Of a DNA stretch of 64,000 bases, positions 28,531-37,929 are shown one piece after another. Every line of letters starts with the position of its first letter. Positions within the stretch are counted from its first letter, which is position 1. A program made the position numbers and the translations under genes. Source of the DNA: Chryseomicrobium excrementi (GTDB lineage: Bacteria > Bacillota > Bacilli > Bacillales_A > Planococcaceae); contig NZ_PCGR01000001.1 of the NCBI RefSeq assembly GCF_002798305.1, positions 310,001 to 374,000 of the forward strand. Direction: 5' to 3'. The notes under the pieces are model-generated. The model ran no database searches. It had not been told where the DNA came from and saw only the letters and a program-made list of their open reading frames with translations.

Positions 28531-29513
28531 TGCCAATCATGTCTTATATTGATGCCATCACACTTGCGATGAAAGAAGAGATGGAACGTGATGAGCGTGT
28601 ATTTATTCTTGGAGAAGACGTTGGTCGTAAAGGCGGCGTATTCAAAGCGACAAACGGTCTTTATGATCAATTTGGTGAGTACCGAGTATTAGATACACCA
28701 CTTGCAGAATCAGCAATTGCTGGGGTAGGAATCGGTGCTGCGATGTACGGTCTACGTCCGATTGCAGAAATGCAGTTTGCTGACTTTATCATGCCAGCAG
28801 TCAACCAGATCATTTCGGAAGCGGCACGTGTTCGCTACCGTTCAAACAATGATTGGACGTGTCCCATGGTTATCCGTGCACCATTTGGCGGGGGGATTCA
28901 CGGTGCATTGTACCACTCACAATCTGTAGAAGCGGTATTTGCGAACCAACCTGGTTTGAAAATTGTGATTCCTTCAACTCCTTACGATGCAAAAGGATTA
29001 TTAAAAGCGGCTATTCGTGACGAAGATCCAGTACTATTCTTCGAACATAAGCGTGCATACCGACTAATCAAAGGCGAAGTTCCGACAGAAGACTACACAA
29101 TCGAAATCGGAAAAGTGGATGTGAAACGTGAAGGCGAAGACATCACGGTCATCACTTACGGTTTAGCGGTTCACTTTGCTCTGCAAGCTGCTGAACGTCT
29201 TGAAAAAGACGGCATCTCAGCTCACGTAGTCGATTTACGTACCGTGTATCCATTAGATAAAGAAGGCATTATCGAAGCGGCTTCTAAAACAGGAAAAGTA
29301 CTTCTTGTAACAGAAGACAACAAAGAAGGAAGCATCATGTCAGAAGTTGCAGCGATCATCGCTGAGAACTGTTTATTCGACTTAGACGCTCCTGTCCAAC
29401 GTCTTGCTGGACCAGATGTTCCGGCAATGCCGTATGCTCCGACAATGGAGAAATTCTTCATGATCAACCCGGATAAAGTAGAAAAAGCAATGCGTGAGCT
29501 TGCAGAATTCTAA
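28530..29513 (+). CDS. bkdAB: Branched-chain 2-oxoacid dehydrogenase E1 beta subunit
   Basis: A 327-residue transketolase-like subunit pairing with BkdAA. It has EDVGRKGGVFKATNGL, PLAESAIAGVGIGAAMYGLRPIAEMQFADF, and the RAPFGGGIHGALYHSQS segment typical of branched-chain E1 beta. The start overlaps bkdAA by one base behind CAAGGAGGCG, indicating coupled translation for equal stoichiometry. Confidence 0.96.
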   Translation: MPIMSYIDAITLAMKEEMERDERVFILGEDVGRKGGVFKATNGLYDQFGEYRVLDTPLAESAIAGVGIGAAMYGLRPIAEMQFADFIMPAVNQIISEAARVRYRSNNDWTCPMVIRAPFGGGIHGALYHSQSVEAVFANQPGLKIVIPSTPYDAKGLLKAAIRDEDPVLFFEHKRAYRLIKGEVPTEDYTIEIGKVDVKREGEDITVITYGLAVHFALQAAERLEKDGISAHVVDLRTVYPLDKEGIIEAASKTGKVLLVTEDNKEGSIMSEVAAIIAENCLFDLDAPVQRLAGPDVPAMPYAPTMEKFFMINPDKVEKAMRELAEF

Positions 29514-29528
29514 AAAGGAGGAACTACT

Positions 29529-30830
29529 ATGGCACTTGAACAAATCAAAATGCCTCAGCTCGGAGAGAGTGTGACGGAAGGGACCATTGAAAAATGGTTG
29601 GTTGCTCCTGGCGACCACGTCAACAAATACGACCCGCTTGCTGAAGTGAACACAGATAAAGTCACTGCTGAGATTCCTTCTTCATTTACTGGCGTGATCA
29701 AAGAATTGATTGCTTCAGAAGGAGATACATTAGCAGTTGGTGAAGTCGTTTGTACGATTGAAACTGAAGGTGGAAGTACGGAAGAAGCAGCTCCTGCACC
29801 ATCTAAAGATGAAACACCTCAAGAAGCACCTAAACAGGAAGCGCAACCAGCGACTCCTGCGAAAGTGGAACGCCCTGCAGGTGGCGGCCGTTTCTCTCCA
29901 GCTGTTCTGAAAATGGCTGGTGAGCACGGCATTGACTTAGCTCTTGTATCAGGCTCAGGTAAAGAAGGACGCATCACTCGAAAAGATCTTCAAAAGATCA
30001 TCGATTCGGGTGAGATTCCTCAAGCACAAGAAACACCAGCGGCTCCTAGCCAATCGGTAACACCACAAGCAGCTCCAGCTGCTGCTGCAACACCAGTGGC
30101 ACCGAAACAAGATATCCCAACACTACCAGGTGACGTGGAAATTCCAGTCACAGGTATCCGTAAAGCAATTGCTGCCAACATGCTTCGTAGTAAGCACGAG
30201 GCACCACACGCATGGACAATGATTGAAGTAGACGTGACGAACTTGGTTCAATACCGTGACTCAATCAAAAACGAGTTCAAGCAAAAAGAAGGTTTCAACG
30301 TGACGTACTTTGCTTTCTTCGTAAAAGCAGTGGCACAAGCATTGAAAGAATTCCCAATGATGAACTCCATGTGGGCAGGCGATAAGATCATCCAGAAAAA
30401 AGACATCAACATTTCGATTGCAGTAGCGACAGAAGATGCGTTGTATGTCCCGGTGATCAAGCATGCTGATGAGAAGACGATTAAAGGGATTGCCCGTGAG
30501 ATCAACGAACTAGCAGGAAAAGTACGTGCTGGTAAGTTGAAATCTGACGATATGCAAGGTGGCACATTCACAGTCAACAATACAGGTTCATTTGGATCTG
30601 TACAGTCGATGGGAATCATCAACTATCCACAAGCAGCGATTCTGCAAGTCGAGTCTATCGTCAAACGTCCAGTTATCATGGATGGCGGCATGATTGCAGC
30701 TCGAGACATGGTCAACTTATGTCTATCTCTTGATCACCGTGTACTTGATGGTCTCGTATGTGGCCGTTTCTTAGCACGAGTGAAAGAAATTCTAGAAAAC
30801 ATGACGAAAGAAAACACGTCCGTCTATTAA
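29529..30830 (+). CDS. bkdB: Branched-chain 2-oxoacid dehydrogenase E2 (dihydrolipoyl acyltransferase)
   Basis: A 433-residue core acyltransferase. An N-terminal lipoyl domain (1-80) carries the lipoyl lysine in EVNTDKVTAEIPS; a Pro/Ala linker leads to the E1/E3-binding domain (about 120-155, RFSPAVLKMAGEHGIDLALV), then a second linker and the catalytic domain ending in SLDHRVLDGLVCGRFL (His-Asp catalytic). The start follows AAAAGGAGGA. LipM upstream supplies its lipoate. A terminator ends the operon. Confidence 0.96.
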   Translation: MALEQIKMPQLGESVTEGTIEKWLVAPGDHVNKYDPLAEVNTDKVTAEIPSSFTGVIKELIASEGDTLAVGEVVCTIETEGGSTEEAAPAPSKDETPQEAPKQEAQPATPAKVERPAGGGRFSPAVLKMAGEHGIDLALVSGSGKEGRITRKDLQKIIDSGEIPQAQETPAAPSQSVTPQAAPAAAATPVAPKQDIPTLPGDVEIPVTGIRKAIAANMLRSKHEAPHAWTMIEVDVTNLVQYRDSIKNEFKQKEGFNVTYFAFFVKAVAQALKEFPMMNSMWAGDKIIQKKDINISIAVATEDALYVPVIKHADEKTIKGIAREINELAGKVRAGKLKSDDMQGGTFTVNNTGSFGSVQSMGIINYPQAAILQVESIVKRPVIMDGGMIAARDMVNLCLSLDHRVLDGLVCGRFLARVKEILENMTKENTSVY

Positions 30831-30838
30831 TTTTAGGG

Positions 30839-30866
30839 GCCGTCCACTTGGTTGGACGGCTTTTTC
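30839..30866 (+). terminator. Terminator of the bkd operon
   Basis: GCCGTCCA (30839-30846) and TGGACGGC (30853-30860) form an 8-bp stem followed by TTTTTC, nine bases after bkdB. Confidence 0.85.
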
Positions 30867-30883
30867 TATTCCAAAAAATAGAG

Positions 30884-30913
30884 TACACTAGAAATGGTAT
30901 GAAAACGCATTCA
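30884..30913 (+). promoter_or_regulatory. Promoter -10 and catabolite-responsive (cre) site of mutAB-meaB
   Basis: ATGAAAACGCATTCA (30899-30913) matches every defined position of the degenerate cre consensus WTGNAANCGNWNNCW. It lies ten bases after a likely -10 TACACT (30884-30889) and 18 bp before mutA, the position expected for CcpA repression by roadblock. The -35 is not clear. Confidence 0.5.
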
Positions 30914-30930
30914 AGTTAGGGAGGAACAAC

Positions 30931-32256
30931 ATGGCACACTCTACAAGCTCGTTTGAATCAAAGACAGTAGAACAATGGAAAGAACTTGTCACCTCTTCGT
31001 TACGAGGAAAAGACTGGTCATCGCTCACGACTACAACTCCTGAGCTGATCACGATTGAGCCTCTTTATACAGAACTAACTAAAGAACAAGAAGATCAAAT
31101 CCAAAAGCTTCAACAAGTATGGGTAACTGAAGATGTGAAGGCTATTGAGCCTGGAACGCAAGTTGAGCTAGACACAAGAAAGTGGCATAAACATGGGGCA
31201 GATGCTGTCACAGAACTTGTGGCATTTCTTCTTGAATCTCATAAAAGAGCAGAATCTGGATCGATTCCAGAGAAGGTGGCTTTTTCTGTAGATACTCAGT
31301 TCTTTATGGAAATCGCGAAACTTCGTGCTGCTCGCGTATTGTGGAGTGCTTTTTTACACGCTCGCAATCTAGAGACAACATCTTTAGTCATTGTCGCTGA
31401 GACGTCTTTGCGCTCCTATTCTTTATATGATCCAATGGTCAACTTACTGCGCAGTGCCAACAGCGCATTCTCAGCAGTTCTTGGCGGCGCAAATGAAGTA
31501 GCTGTCTACCCATTTGATAAGTTGACTGGCGAAACAGAACTCAGCAAACGCCTTGCTGCTAACATCTTAGAAATCATTGAGCATGAAACGTTCGTATCTG
31601 CAGTTCAAGATCCGGCAGCGGGGGCTTATGCGATTGAGGCGTTGACCGACCAACTTACTGAGAAAGCTTGGAATGCTTTCATTGAAGTAAGCGAGAAAAC
31701 TGTAGAGCAACAAAATGAATGGTTGCAGCAGCAATCTAGTACGTCTTTCGACGCTCAGCTCCAAGCCGTGGCAAAACGCAAACAAGCCCTCATCGGTACA
31801 ACAATCTATGCAAATCCTGCAGATCCTGTTACCATAGCTTCTCAAGATAACGGATACAAACGTTTAGCTGAACAATTTGAAGAGCTTCGAGCGTCGCTTC
31901 AATCTTTCTCTGAAAAAGTAGCCATTGTACAAGCAGGTGACTACAAAACAAGCAAACCTCGTGTAGACTTTTGTAAAGGCGTCTTATCGACGTTCGGCTG
32001 GGATGCAGCTGTGATTTCTCCAGCTCAAATGAATGAGTATGCGTATATCGTCATTGCGGGAACTGATGAAGATATTTCGAAGGTAGTTGCTGAGATGACA
32101 GATGGGCCACAACTCGTTGATATCGCAGGCAAACACCCAGAATTCGAAAACTTCCAATCAAAGGGAGTAACTGGAATGATTCATTTAGGTCAGTCTCTTC
32201 TTGAAAAAGGGTCAGAGCTCCGTTCTAAACTGGCAGTGAAGGAGGATGCACGATGA
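30931..32256 (+). CDS. mutA: Methylmalonyl-CoA mutase small (beta) subunit, shortened
   Basis: A 441-residue non-catalytic subunit of methylmalonyl-CoA mutase, which isomerises (R)-methylmalonyl-CoA to succinyl-CoA. Recognisable parts are the N-terminal [17 protein letters not shown], the barrel segment [15 protein letters not shown], and a degenerate cobalamin-like C-terminal domain without DxHxxG. Classical small subunits are about 610-640 aa; here the first half of the TIM barrel is reduced between [13 protein letters not shown] and [14 protein letters not shown]. The frame is intact and overlaps mutB by four bases. The small subunit may need only a scaffolding role. Confidence 0.85.
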   Translation: MAHSTSSFESKTVEQWKELVTSSLRGKDWSSLTTTTPELITIEPLYTELTKEQEDQIQKLQQVWVTEDVKAIEPGTQVELDTRKWHKHGADAVTELVAFLLESHKRAESGSIPEKVAFSVDTQFFMEIAKLRAARVLWSAFLHARNLETTSLVIVAETSLRSYSLYDPMVNLLRSANSAFSAVLGGANEVAVYPFDKLTGETELSKRLAANILEIIEHETFVSAVQDPAAGAYAIEALTDQLTEKAWNAFIEVSEKTVEQQNEWLQQQSSTSFDAQLQAVAKRKQALIGTTIYANPADPVTIASQDNGYKRLAEQFEELRASLQSFSEKVAIVQAGDYKTSKPRVDFCKGVLSTFGWDAAVISPAQMNEYAYIVIAGTDEDISKVVAEMTDGPQLVDIAGKHPEFENFQSKGVTGMIHLGQSLLEKGSELRSKLAVKEDAR

Positions 32257-34346
32257 AAAAGACGATCATGACAAACGAAGGCATTCCATTAAAGCCTCGG
32301 TACACAAAAGAGGATCTGCAGCAAGCACGCCACATTGGGGAACTCCCTGGAATGGTGCCGTTCACTCGAGGCCCGTATCCTACGATGTATGTCCAAAAAC
32401 CATGGACAGTTCGCCAGTATGCCGGGTTTTCTACAGCAGAAGAAAGTAACGCATTCTATCGCCGCAACTTGGCAATGGGGCAAAAAGGCTTGTCCGTCGC
32501 ATTTGACCTTGCCACGCACCGTGGGTACGACTCGGATCATGAACGTGTCAAAGGAGATGTCGGGAAAGCCGGTGTAGCAATTGATTCTGTAGAAGACATG
32601 AAAATCTTATTTGACGGCATTCCACTTGATCAGATGTCAGTATCGATGACGATGAACGGAGCCGTGCTCCCGATTTTGGCGTTTTACATCGTGACTGCAG
32701 AAGAGCAAGGAGTCACTCCAGAGCAACTGACAGGGACGATTCAAAACGACATTTTAAAAGAATATATGGTACGTAATACATATATTTATCCGCCTGATAT
32801 GTCGATGAAGATCATTGCAGATATCTTCTCATACACGTCTCAAAATATGCCAAAGTTCAATTCGATCTCGATCTCGGGCTATCATATGCAAGAAGCCGGT
32901 GCTACAGCGGATATCGAGCTTGCGTATACACTCGCGGACGGCCTTGAATATGTCCGCACTGGACTCGCTGCAGGAATGGATATTGACCGGTTCGCCCCGC
33001 GTTTGTCATTCTTCTGGGCAGTCGGCATGAACTATTATATGGAAGTCGCGAAGATGCGCGCCGCACGCCGGATCTGGGCAGAACTGATTTCTCAGTTTGA
33101 TCCGAAAAATGAAAAATCGTTAGCACTACGTACGCACTCGCAAACTTCGGGGTGGAGTTTAACAGAACAAGATCCGTTCAACAACGTGACACGTACATTG
33201 ATCGAAGCAAACGCTGCGGCTATGGGGCACACACAGTCTCTTCATACGAACGCACTGGATGAAGCCATCGCGCTTCCGACAGATTTCTCCGCTAGAATCG
33301 CACGGAACACGCAACTGTTCTTGCAAGAGGAAGCGGGCATGACGTCTATTATCGATCCTTGGGGCGGTAGCTATTACCTCGAGACATTGACTGAAGAACT
33401 GATGACTAAAGCGTGGGCGCATATCGAAGAAATCGAGTCTTTAGGTGGCATGGCGAAAGCTATTGAGACCGGTCTACCGAAAATGAAGATTGAAGAAGCA
33501 GCGGCCATTCGTCAAGCGCAGATCGATTCGAAACAAGAGAAAATCGTAGGTGTCAATTACCGTCGACTTGAAAAAGAAAACCCAATCGACATCTTAGCCA
33601 TCGACAACTCAGCAGTTCGACTGTCTCAAATCGCGCGTCTTGAAAAAGTTCGCACAGAACGCGATCAACAGGCAGTAGAAAAAGCGCTACAACAACTTAC
33701 TGATGCTGCAGCTTCTGGCCAAGGCAATTTGCTTGAGCTCGCGGTAGAAGCGGCACGTCACCGAGCTACTCTTGGTGAAATTTCAGATGCTATTGAAGAA
33801 GTGTCGGGCCGCCATAAAGCCATCATTCGTTCAATCAGTGGTGTGTACAGCTCAAACTATTCGGAATCTCAAGAAGTGGAAGCAGTGAAAGAGATGGCAG
33901 AAGACTTTTTAGAAAACGAAGGTCGCCGTCCGCGCATCATGATTGCGAAGATGGGACAAGATGGGCATGACCGCGGTGCGAAAGTCATAGCGACAGCATT
34001 TGCAGACCTTGGCTTCGATGTCGATATGGGACCGCTGTTCCAGACTCCTGCAGAGACGGCTTTACAAGCTGTTGAAAACGATGTCCATGTCATCGGAGTC
34101 AGTTCTCTTGCAGCAGGTCACTTGACGCTTGTGCCTGAACTGAAAGCAGAACTTGAAAAATTGGGTCGATCCGATATTCTTCTTGTTGTTGGGGGCGTTA
34201 TCCCAAGTCAAGATTATGCGTTCCTGCTTGAAAACGGCGCATCTGCTATCTTTGGTCCAGGAACTGTCATTCCGGTAGCTGCTCAAAAAGTAATCGAGGA
34301 GATTTACAAGCAGCTTGGCTACGAAGAAGCTGGAGAAACCGTATGA
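32253..34346 (+). CDS. mutB: Methylmalonyl-CoA mutase large (alpha) subunit
   Basis: A 697-residue adenosylcobalamin-dependent catalytic subunit. The barrel has [20 protein letters not shown] (substrate-binding Tyr/Arg), [18 protein letters not shown] and [16 protein letters not shown]; the C-terminal cobalamin domain has the cobalt-ligand motif [13 protein letters not shown] (His about 572) and [15 protein letters not shown] overlaps the mutA stop and the end overlaps meaB by four bases. It takes propionyl-CoA carbon from isoleucine and valine towards the TCA cycle. Confidence 0.96.
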   Translation: MKKTIMTNEGIPLKPRYTKEDLQQARHIGELPGMVPFTRGPYPTMYVQKPWTVRQYAGFSTAEESNAFYRRNLAMGQKGLSVAFDLATHRGYDSDHERVKGDVGKAGVAIDSVEDMKILFDGIPLDQMSVSMTMNGAVLPILAFYIVTAEEQGVTPEQLTGTIQNDILKEYMVRNTYIYPPDMSMKIIADIFSYTSQNMPKFNSISISGYHMQEAGATADIELAYTLADGLEYVRTGLAAGMDIDRFAPRLSFFWAVGMNYYMEVAKMRAARRIWAELISQFDPKNEKSLALRTHSQTSGWSLTEQDPFNNVTRTLIEANAAAMGHTQSLHTNALDEAIALPTDFSARIARNTQLFLQEEAGMTSIIDPWGGSYYLETLTEELMTKAWAHIEEIESLGGMAKAIETGLPKMKIEEAAAIRQAQIDSKQEKIVGVNYRRLEKENPIDILAIDNSAVRLSQIARLEKVRTERDQQAVEKALQQLTDAAASGQGNLLELAVEAARHRATLGEISDAIEEVSGRHKAIIRSISGVYSSNYSESQEVEAVKEMAEDFLENEGRRPRIMIAKMGQDGHDRGAKVIATAFADLGFDVDMGPLFQTPAETALQAVENDVHVIGVSSLAAGHLTLVPELKAELEKLGRSDILLVVGGVIPSQDYAFLLENGASAIFGPGTVIPVAAQKVIEEIYKQLGYEEAGETV

Positions 34347-35356
34347 CGAACGTCAAAAAATTTTCGAAAAGAGTACCACAATCTTTAAATCTTGAAGAAC
34401 TTGTAGAGCCGCTTGTTAACGGCTCGCGGGTTGCTCTTGCTCGTGCCATCACGCTCATTGAAAGTCAACAACCTACTCATAGAGAAGCGGCGCAGCAACT
34501 CTTACAGCAATTGCTACCTCGAACGGGAAACTCGATTCGAATTGGCATCACTGGTGTCCCTGGTGCAGGCAAGAGTACGTTTATCGAAGCATTTGGGAAG
34601 ATGCTTGTTGAACGTGGTCATCGTGTTGCTGTCCTTGCTATCGATCCTTCATCCTCTCGTACGGGTGGAAGTATTCTAGGTGATAAAACGCGGATGGAGA
34701 CACTTGTGAAAGAAGCAAACGCATTTGTCCGCCCGTCACCAACGTCAGGAACACTTGGCGGCGTGCATAAAAAAAGTCGCGAGACGATGTTGTTATGTGA
34801 AGCAGCAGGATATGATGTCGTATTAATCGAGACGGTAGGAGTCGGTCAATCGGAGACAGCTGTCAGAGAAATGACGGATTTCTTCCTGTTACTCACTTTG
34901 ACTGGAGCTGGAGATGAGCTGCAGGGGATGAAAAAGGGAATTATGGAACTTGCAGACGCCATCATCGTGCACAAAGCAGACGGAACCAATGAAGCACCTG
35001 CGAAGAAGACGGTATCTGAATTTAAACAGATTTTGCATTTCATCCAACCGGCAACTGTTGGTTGGACACCTGTTGCACTTCCTGTTTCGTCTTATAAAAA
35101 AACCGGCTTAAAAGATGTCTGGCAGACGATCGACCAGTTCCGTAAACTTACAACGGAGTCGGGTGTGTTTGAACAAACTCGTAGCTTGCAACAAAAGCAG
35201 TGGTTCAAAGAGTCCGTAACAGACGCATTGATTTCAAGGTTTTTTGAATCTCCTGAAAAAAAGCACCTGATGAAAGAACTAGAACAACAAGTAGCTGCAT
35301 CAGAGCTGACAGTTGAACAAGCCGTCAGCAAACTTTTTGCTTCGTCAAGTAGCTAA
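34343..35356 (+). CDS. meaB: Methylmalonyl-CoA mutase-associated GTPase MeaB
   Basis: A 337-residue G3E-type P-loop GTPase that loads and protects adenosylcobalamin in the mutase. It has Walker [16 protein letters not shown] (about residue 70), [20 protein letters not shown], the switch region ETVGVGQSE, and the base-specificity motif HKAD. Four-base overlap with mutB supports a dedicated chaperone role. Also annotated ArgK in older literature. Confidence 0.95.
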   Translation: MTNVKKFSKRVPQSLNLEELVEPLVNGSRVALARAITLIESQQPTHREAAQQLLQQLLPRTGNSIRIGITGVPGAGKSTFIEAFGKMLVERGHRVAVLAIDPSSSRTGGSILGDKTRMETLVKEANAFVRPSPTSGTLGGVHKKSRETMLLCEAAGYDVVLIETVGVGQSETAVREMTDFFLLLTLTGAGDELQGMKKGIMELADAIIVHKADGTNEAPAKKTVSEFKQILHFIQPATVGWTPVALPVSSYKKTGLKDVWQTIDQFRKLTTESGVFEQTRSLQQKQWFKESVTDALISRFFESPEKKHLMKELEQQVAASELTVEQAVSKLFASSSS

Positions 35357-35394
35357 AAGTCTGATACAATACTGCTATAAAGGAGTGTTTTGAA

Positions 35395-35835
35395 ATGAGT
35401 ATGGATTTTAACCTATATATGAATGAGATCGTAACTACAGCTCGCAATGAGATGGATGCTGCAGGATACGAACAATTACGTACACCTGAAGATGTAGACC
35501 GCGCGCTTGAGCGTTCTGGAACTACTTTGTTCATGATCAACTCAGTATGTGGATGTGCAGGAGGTATCGCCCGTCCAGCAGCTACACATGCGGTACATTA
35601 TGACCGCCGTCCAGATCACTTGGTAACGGTATTTGCAGGACAAGATAAAGAAGCGACTTTCTATGCGCGTGACAAGTTCGGCGACGAGCATCTGCCTTCG
35701 TCACCATCATTCGTTTTAGTAAAAGACGGTCAAATGGTTGCAGAAGTGGGACGCCATGAAATCGAAGGGCATGACCCAATGAGTGTCATCACGCACCTTC
35801 AAGCGCTATTCGAAGAGCACTGCGAAGAATATTAA
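35395..35835 (+). CDS. brxB: Bacilliredoxin BrxB (YqiW)
   Basis: A 146-residue DUF1094 thiol protein that removes bacillithiol from S-bacillithiolated proteins after oxidative stress. The CGC active site is in [16 protein letters not shown] (about residues 53-55). The start follows AAAGGAG. B. subtilis YqiW lies in the same position after the bkd cluster, so BrxB rather than BrxA (YphP) is chosen. Confidence 0.92.
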   Translation: MSMDFNLYMNEIVTTARNEMDAAGYEQLRTPEDVDRALERSGTTLFMINSVCGCAGGIARPAATHAVHYDRRPDHLVTVFAGQDKEATFYARDKFGDEHLPSSPSFVLVKDGQMVAEVGRHEIEGHDPMSVITHLQALFEEHCEEY

Positions 35836-35840
35836 ACTAA

Positions 35841-35877
35841 AAAATACACGGTCTGAATTTCAGACCGTGTATTTTTA
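35841..35877 (+). terminator. Terminator of brxB, overlapping the convergent miniprotein gene
   Basis: AAAATACACGGTCTGA (35841-35856) and TCAGACCGTGTATTTT (35860-35875) form a 16-bp perfect stem with a three-base loop and flanking A and T runs, so it can work on both strands. Confidence 0.9.
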
Positions 35878-35970
35878 TAGTAAAAAGCTTAATCCAAACA
35901 CAAATGTAGAAAGTAACATTGTGATAATCATTAAGTAGATAATTACTTTTCGAAACGTCTCATTTCTCAT
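35875..35970 (-). CDS. Prli42-like stressosome-associated miniprotein (31 aa)
   Basis: A 31-codon gene in the gap between brxB and the epimerase gene. The protein has a short basic head MRNETFRK followed by a membrane helix from VIIYLMIITMLLSTFVFG to a C-terminal SFLL. An AGGAG lies ten bases upstream of ATG, and the stop abuts a strong terminator shared with brxB. Size, basic head and single helix match Prli42, the Listeria membrane miniprotein that anchors the stressosome and is conserved in Firmicutes. Identification rests on pattern and context, not on alignment. Confidence 0.75.
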   Translation of the reverse strand: MRNETFRKVIIYLMIITMLLSTFVFGLSFLL

Positions 35971-36079
35971 GTATACATCGCTCCTCTAGTTCACTACCTC
36001 TATTTTAGCAAAGACAAAAGAGGTAGCCAACCATTTTTGAAATCGCTACAATAGAAGATAGAGTGCGAAAGGGGATGGC

Positions 36080-36496
36080 ATGATGAAAAAAGTAGATCAT
36101 ATTGGAATCGCCGTACAATCTATTGATGAAGCGCTTCCATACTATAAGGAGACACTAGGTCTTCCACTGTTGAAAGTTGAAGAAGTTGAAAGCGAACAAG
36201 TAAAAGTTGCTTTTCTAGATGCTGGGAATCTAAAACTTGAACTATTGGAGCCACTTTCAGAAGCTAGCGCTATTCATGGCTTCTTAGAAAAAAAGGGACC
36301 TGGCATGCATCATATCGCTTTTGGAGTCGACTCGATTGAAACTCGGTTACAGGAATTAAAAGAGCAAGGGGTGCGCTTGATTCAAGACAAACCGAAAGTA
36401 GGAGCAGGAGGCGCATTAGTAGCCTTTTTACATCCAAAGTCTTCTTACGGAGTGCTTTATGAAGTATGCGAAAAACAGTCGGAGGCGAAACAGTAA
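36080..36496 (+). CDS. mce: Methylmalonyl-CoA epimerase
   Basis: A 138-residue glyoxalase-fold enzyme that interconverts (S)- and (R)-methylmalonyl-CoA between carboxylase and mutase. Metal ligands are visible: His in VDHIGIAV, His in MHHIAFGV and Glu in [10 protein letters not shown]. subtilis YqjC is the counterpart. Two tandem ATGs are possible starts behind AAAGGGGATG. Its stop overlaps the next start by one base. Confidence 0.92.
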   Translation: MMKKVDHIGIAVQSIDEALPYYKETLGLPLLKVEEVESEQVKVAFLDAGNLKLELLEPLSEASAIHGFLEKKGPGMHHIAFGVDSIETRLQELKEQGVRLIQDKPKVGAGGALVAFLHPKSSYGVLYEVCEKQSEAKQ

Positions 36497-37917
36497 TGGA
36501 TATGTACGATAAAATTAATGAGTTATATGACCGCAAACGCACTATTGAACTTGGTGGTGGTGACGAGCGTATTGAAAAGCAGCATGAGAAAGGAAAGCTG
36601 ACAGCTCGCGAGCGAATTGATCTACTATTAGATGAGGGTACATTTGTTGAACTGAGCCCATTCATTAAGCATCGTACGACGGACTTTGGAATGGACAAGC
36701 AAGAAGGACCTGGAGACGGAGTCGTGACTGGGTACGGAAAAGTGCACGGCAAACCGGTGTATCTGTTCTCTCAAGATTTCACAGTGTTTGGTGGTGCGCT
36801 TGGTGAGATGCATGCTCTTAAGATTGCTAACGTCATGGACATGGCCGCAAAGAACGGGGCTCCGTTCATCGGGCTCAATGACTCGGGTGGCGCTCGTATC
36901 CAAGAAGGCGTCGTATCGTTAGACGGCTATGGCCAGATTTTCTATCGCAATGCCATCTACTCTGGTGTGATTCCTCAGATCTCAGTTATTTTAGGGCCAT
37001 GTGCAGGAGGCGCAGTCTACTCTCCAGCCATCACGGATTTTGTTTTCATGACTGACAAGACGAGTCAAATGTTCATAACAGGTCCAAAAGTTATCGAAAC
37101 GGTGACAGGTGAGAAGATTTCATCTGAAGACTTAGGTGGTTCAAAAGTACATAATACAATCAGTGGAAACGCACATTTCCGCGGTGCAACTCACGGACAG
37201 ATTCAAGTCGTGATTACAGTTGGAGAAGAAAGCGGACTCGTCGGTGCAAAAGCGTTAGATGCGGCACTTCTAGATGCAGACTATGGCTATGCGCTTGATA
37301 GTGACGGGGAAGTCGGCGGTATCGTTGTAGCAGCTCCTTACCAAGCAAAGTTATGGACAACTGTTACAGGGAAACCAGCGCACGCGGGTGTTGCTCCTGA
37401 GAAAGGTATCTCTGCCATCACAGTGGCAGCGAAGTCAATTTCTGCGATGTCTCTTGGTCGCATCGACGACGAGACAACAGCGAACATCGGTCGTTTTGAA
37501 GGTGGAAAAGCGACAAATATTGTCTGCCCAGAAGTTCACATCCTTTCTGAAGCACGTTCTTTGACTGAAGAAAAAGTAACGGCTCAAGTAGATCATATGG
37601 TTAATACATTCTCGACAACGGCAAAACAATTCGGAGCCACTGCAGAGACGAAGACCGAGATGATGTATCCAGGATTCTCCTATTCAGAATCAGAACCTGT
37701 CGTAATATTTGCAAAAGAAGCTCTTGAAGCTCTAGGACTTCCTGTTTCCATCAAGCGTAGTGGAGGCGGCAGTGATGCCAATATCTTAAATGGTCTAGGT
37801 GTCCCAACAGTCATTTTATCTGTAGGCTACGAAGAGATTCATACAACAAATGAAGCGATGCCACTTGATCAGCTTGAAAAATTAGCAGATGTAGTAGAAC
37901 AATTAGTGAAGAAATAG
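36496..37917 (+). pseudogene. In-frame chimera of carboxyltransferase YqjD (N-half) and M20 peptidase YqjE (C-half)
   Basis: A 473-codon frame whose first ~228 residues are the N-terminal half of an acyl-CoA carboxylase beta subunit ([72 protein letters not shown]). From about 37185 on it is the C-terminal part of a PepT-like M20 peptidase ([53 protein letters not shown]). In B. subtilis yqjD and yqjE are separate, adjacent, complete genes of about 507 and 371 aa. Here the YqjD C-terminal crotonase domain and the YqjE N-terminal metal ligands are missing, so neither enzyme should work. Likely an in-frame deletion; an assembly collapse is the alternative. Confidence 0.85.
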
Positions 37918-37929
37918 GAGGAACAGAGA

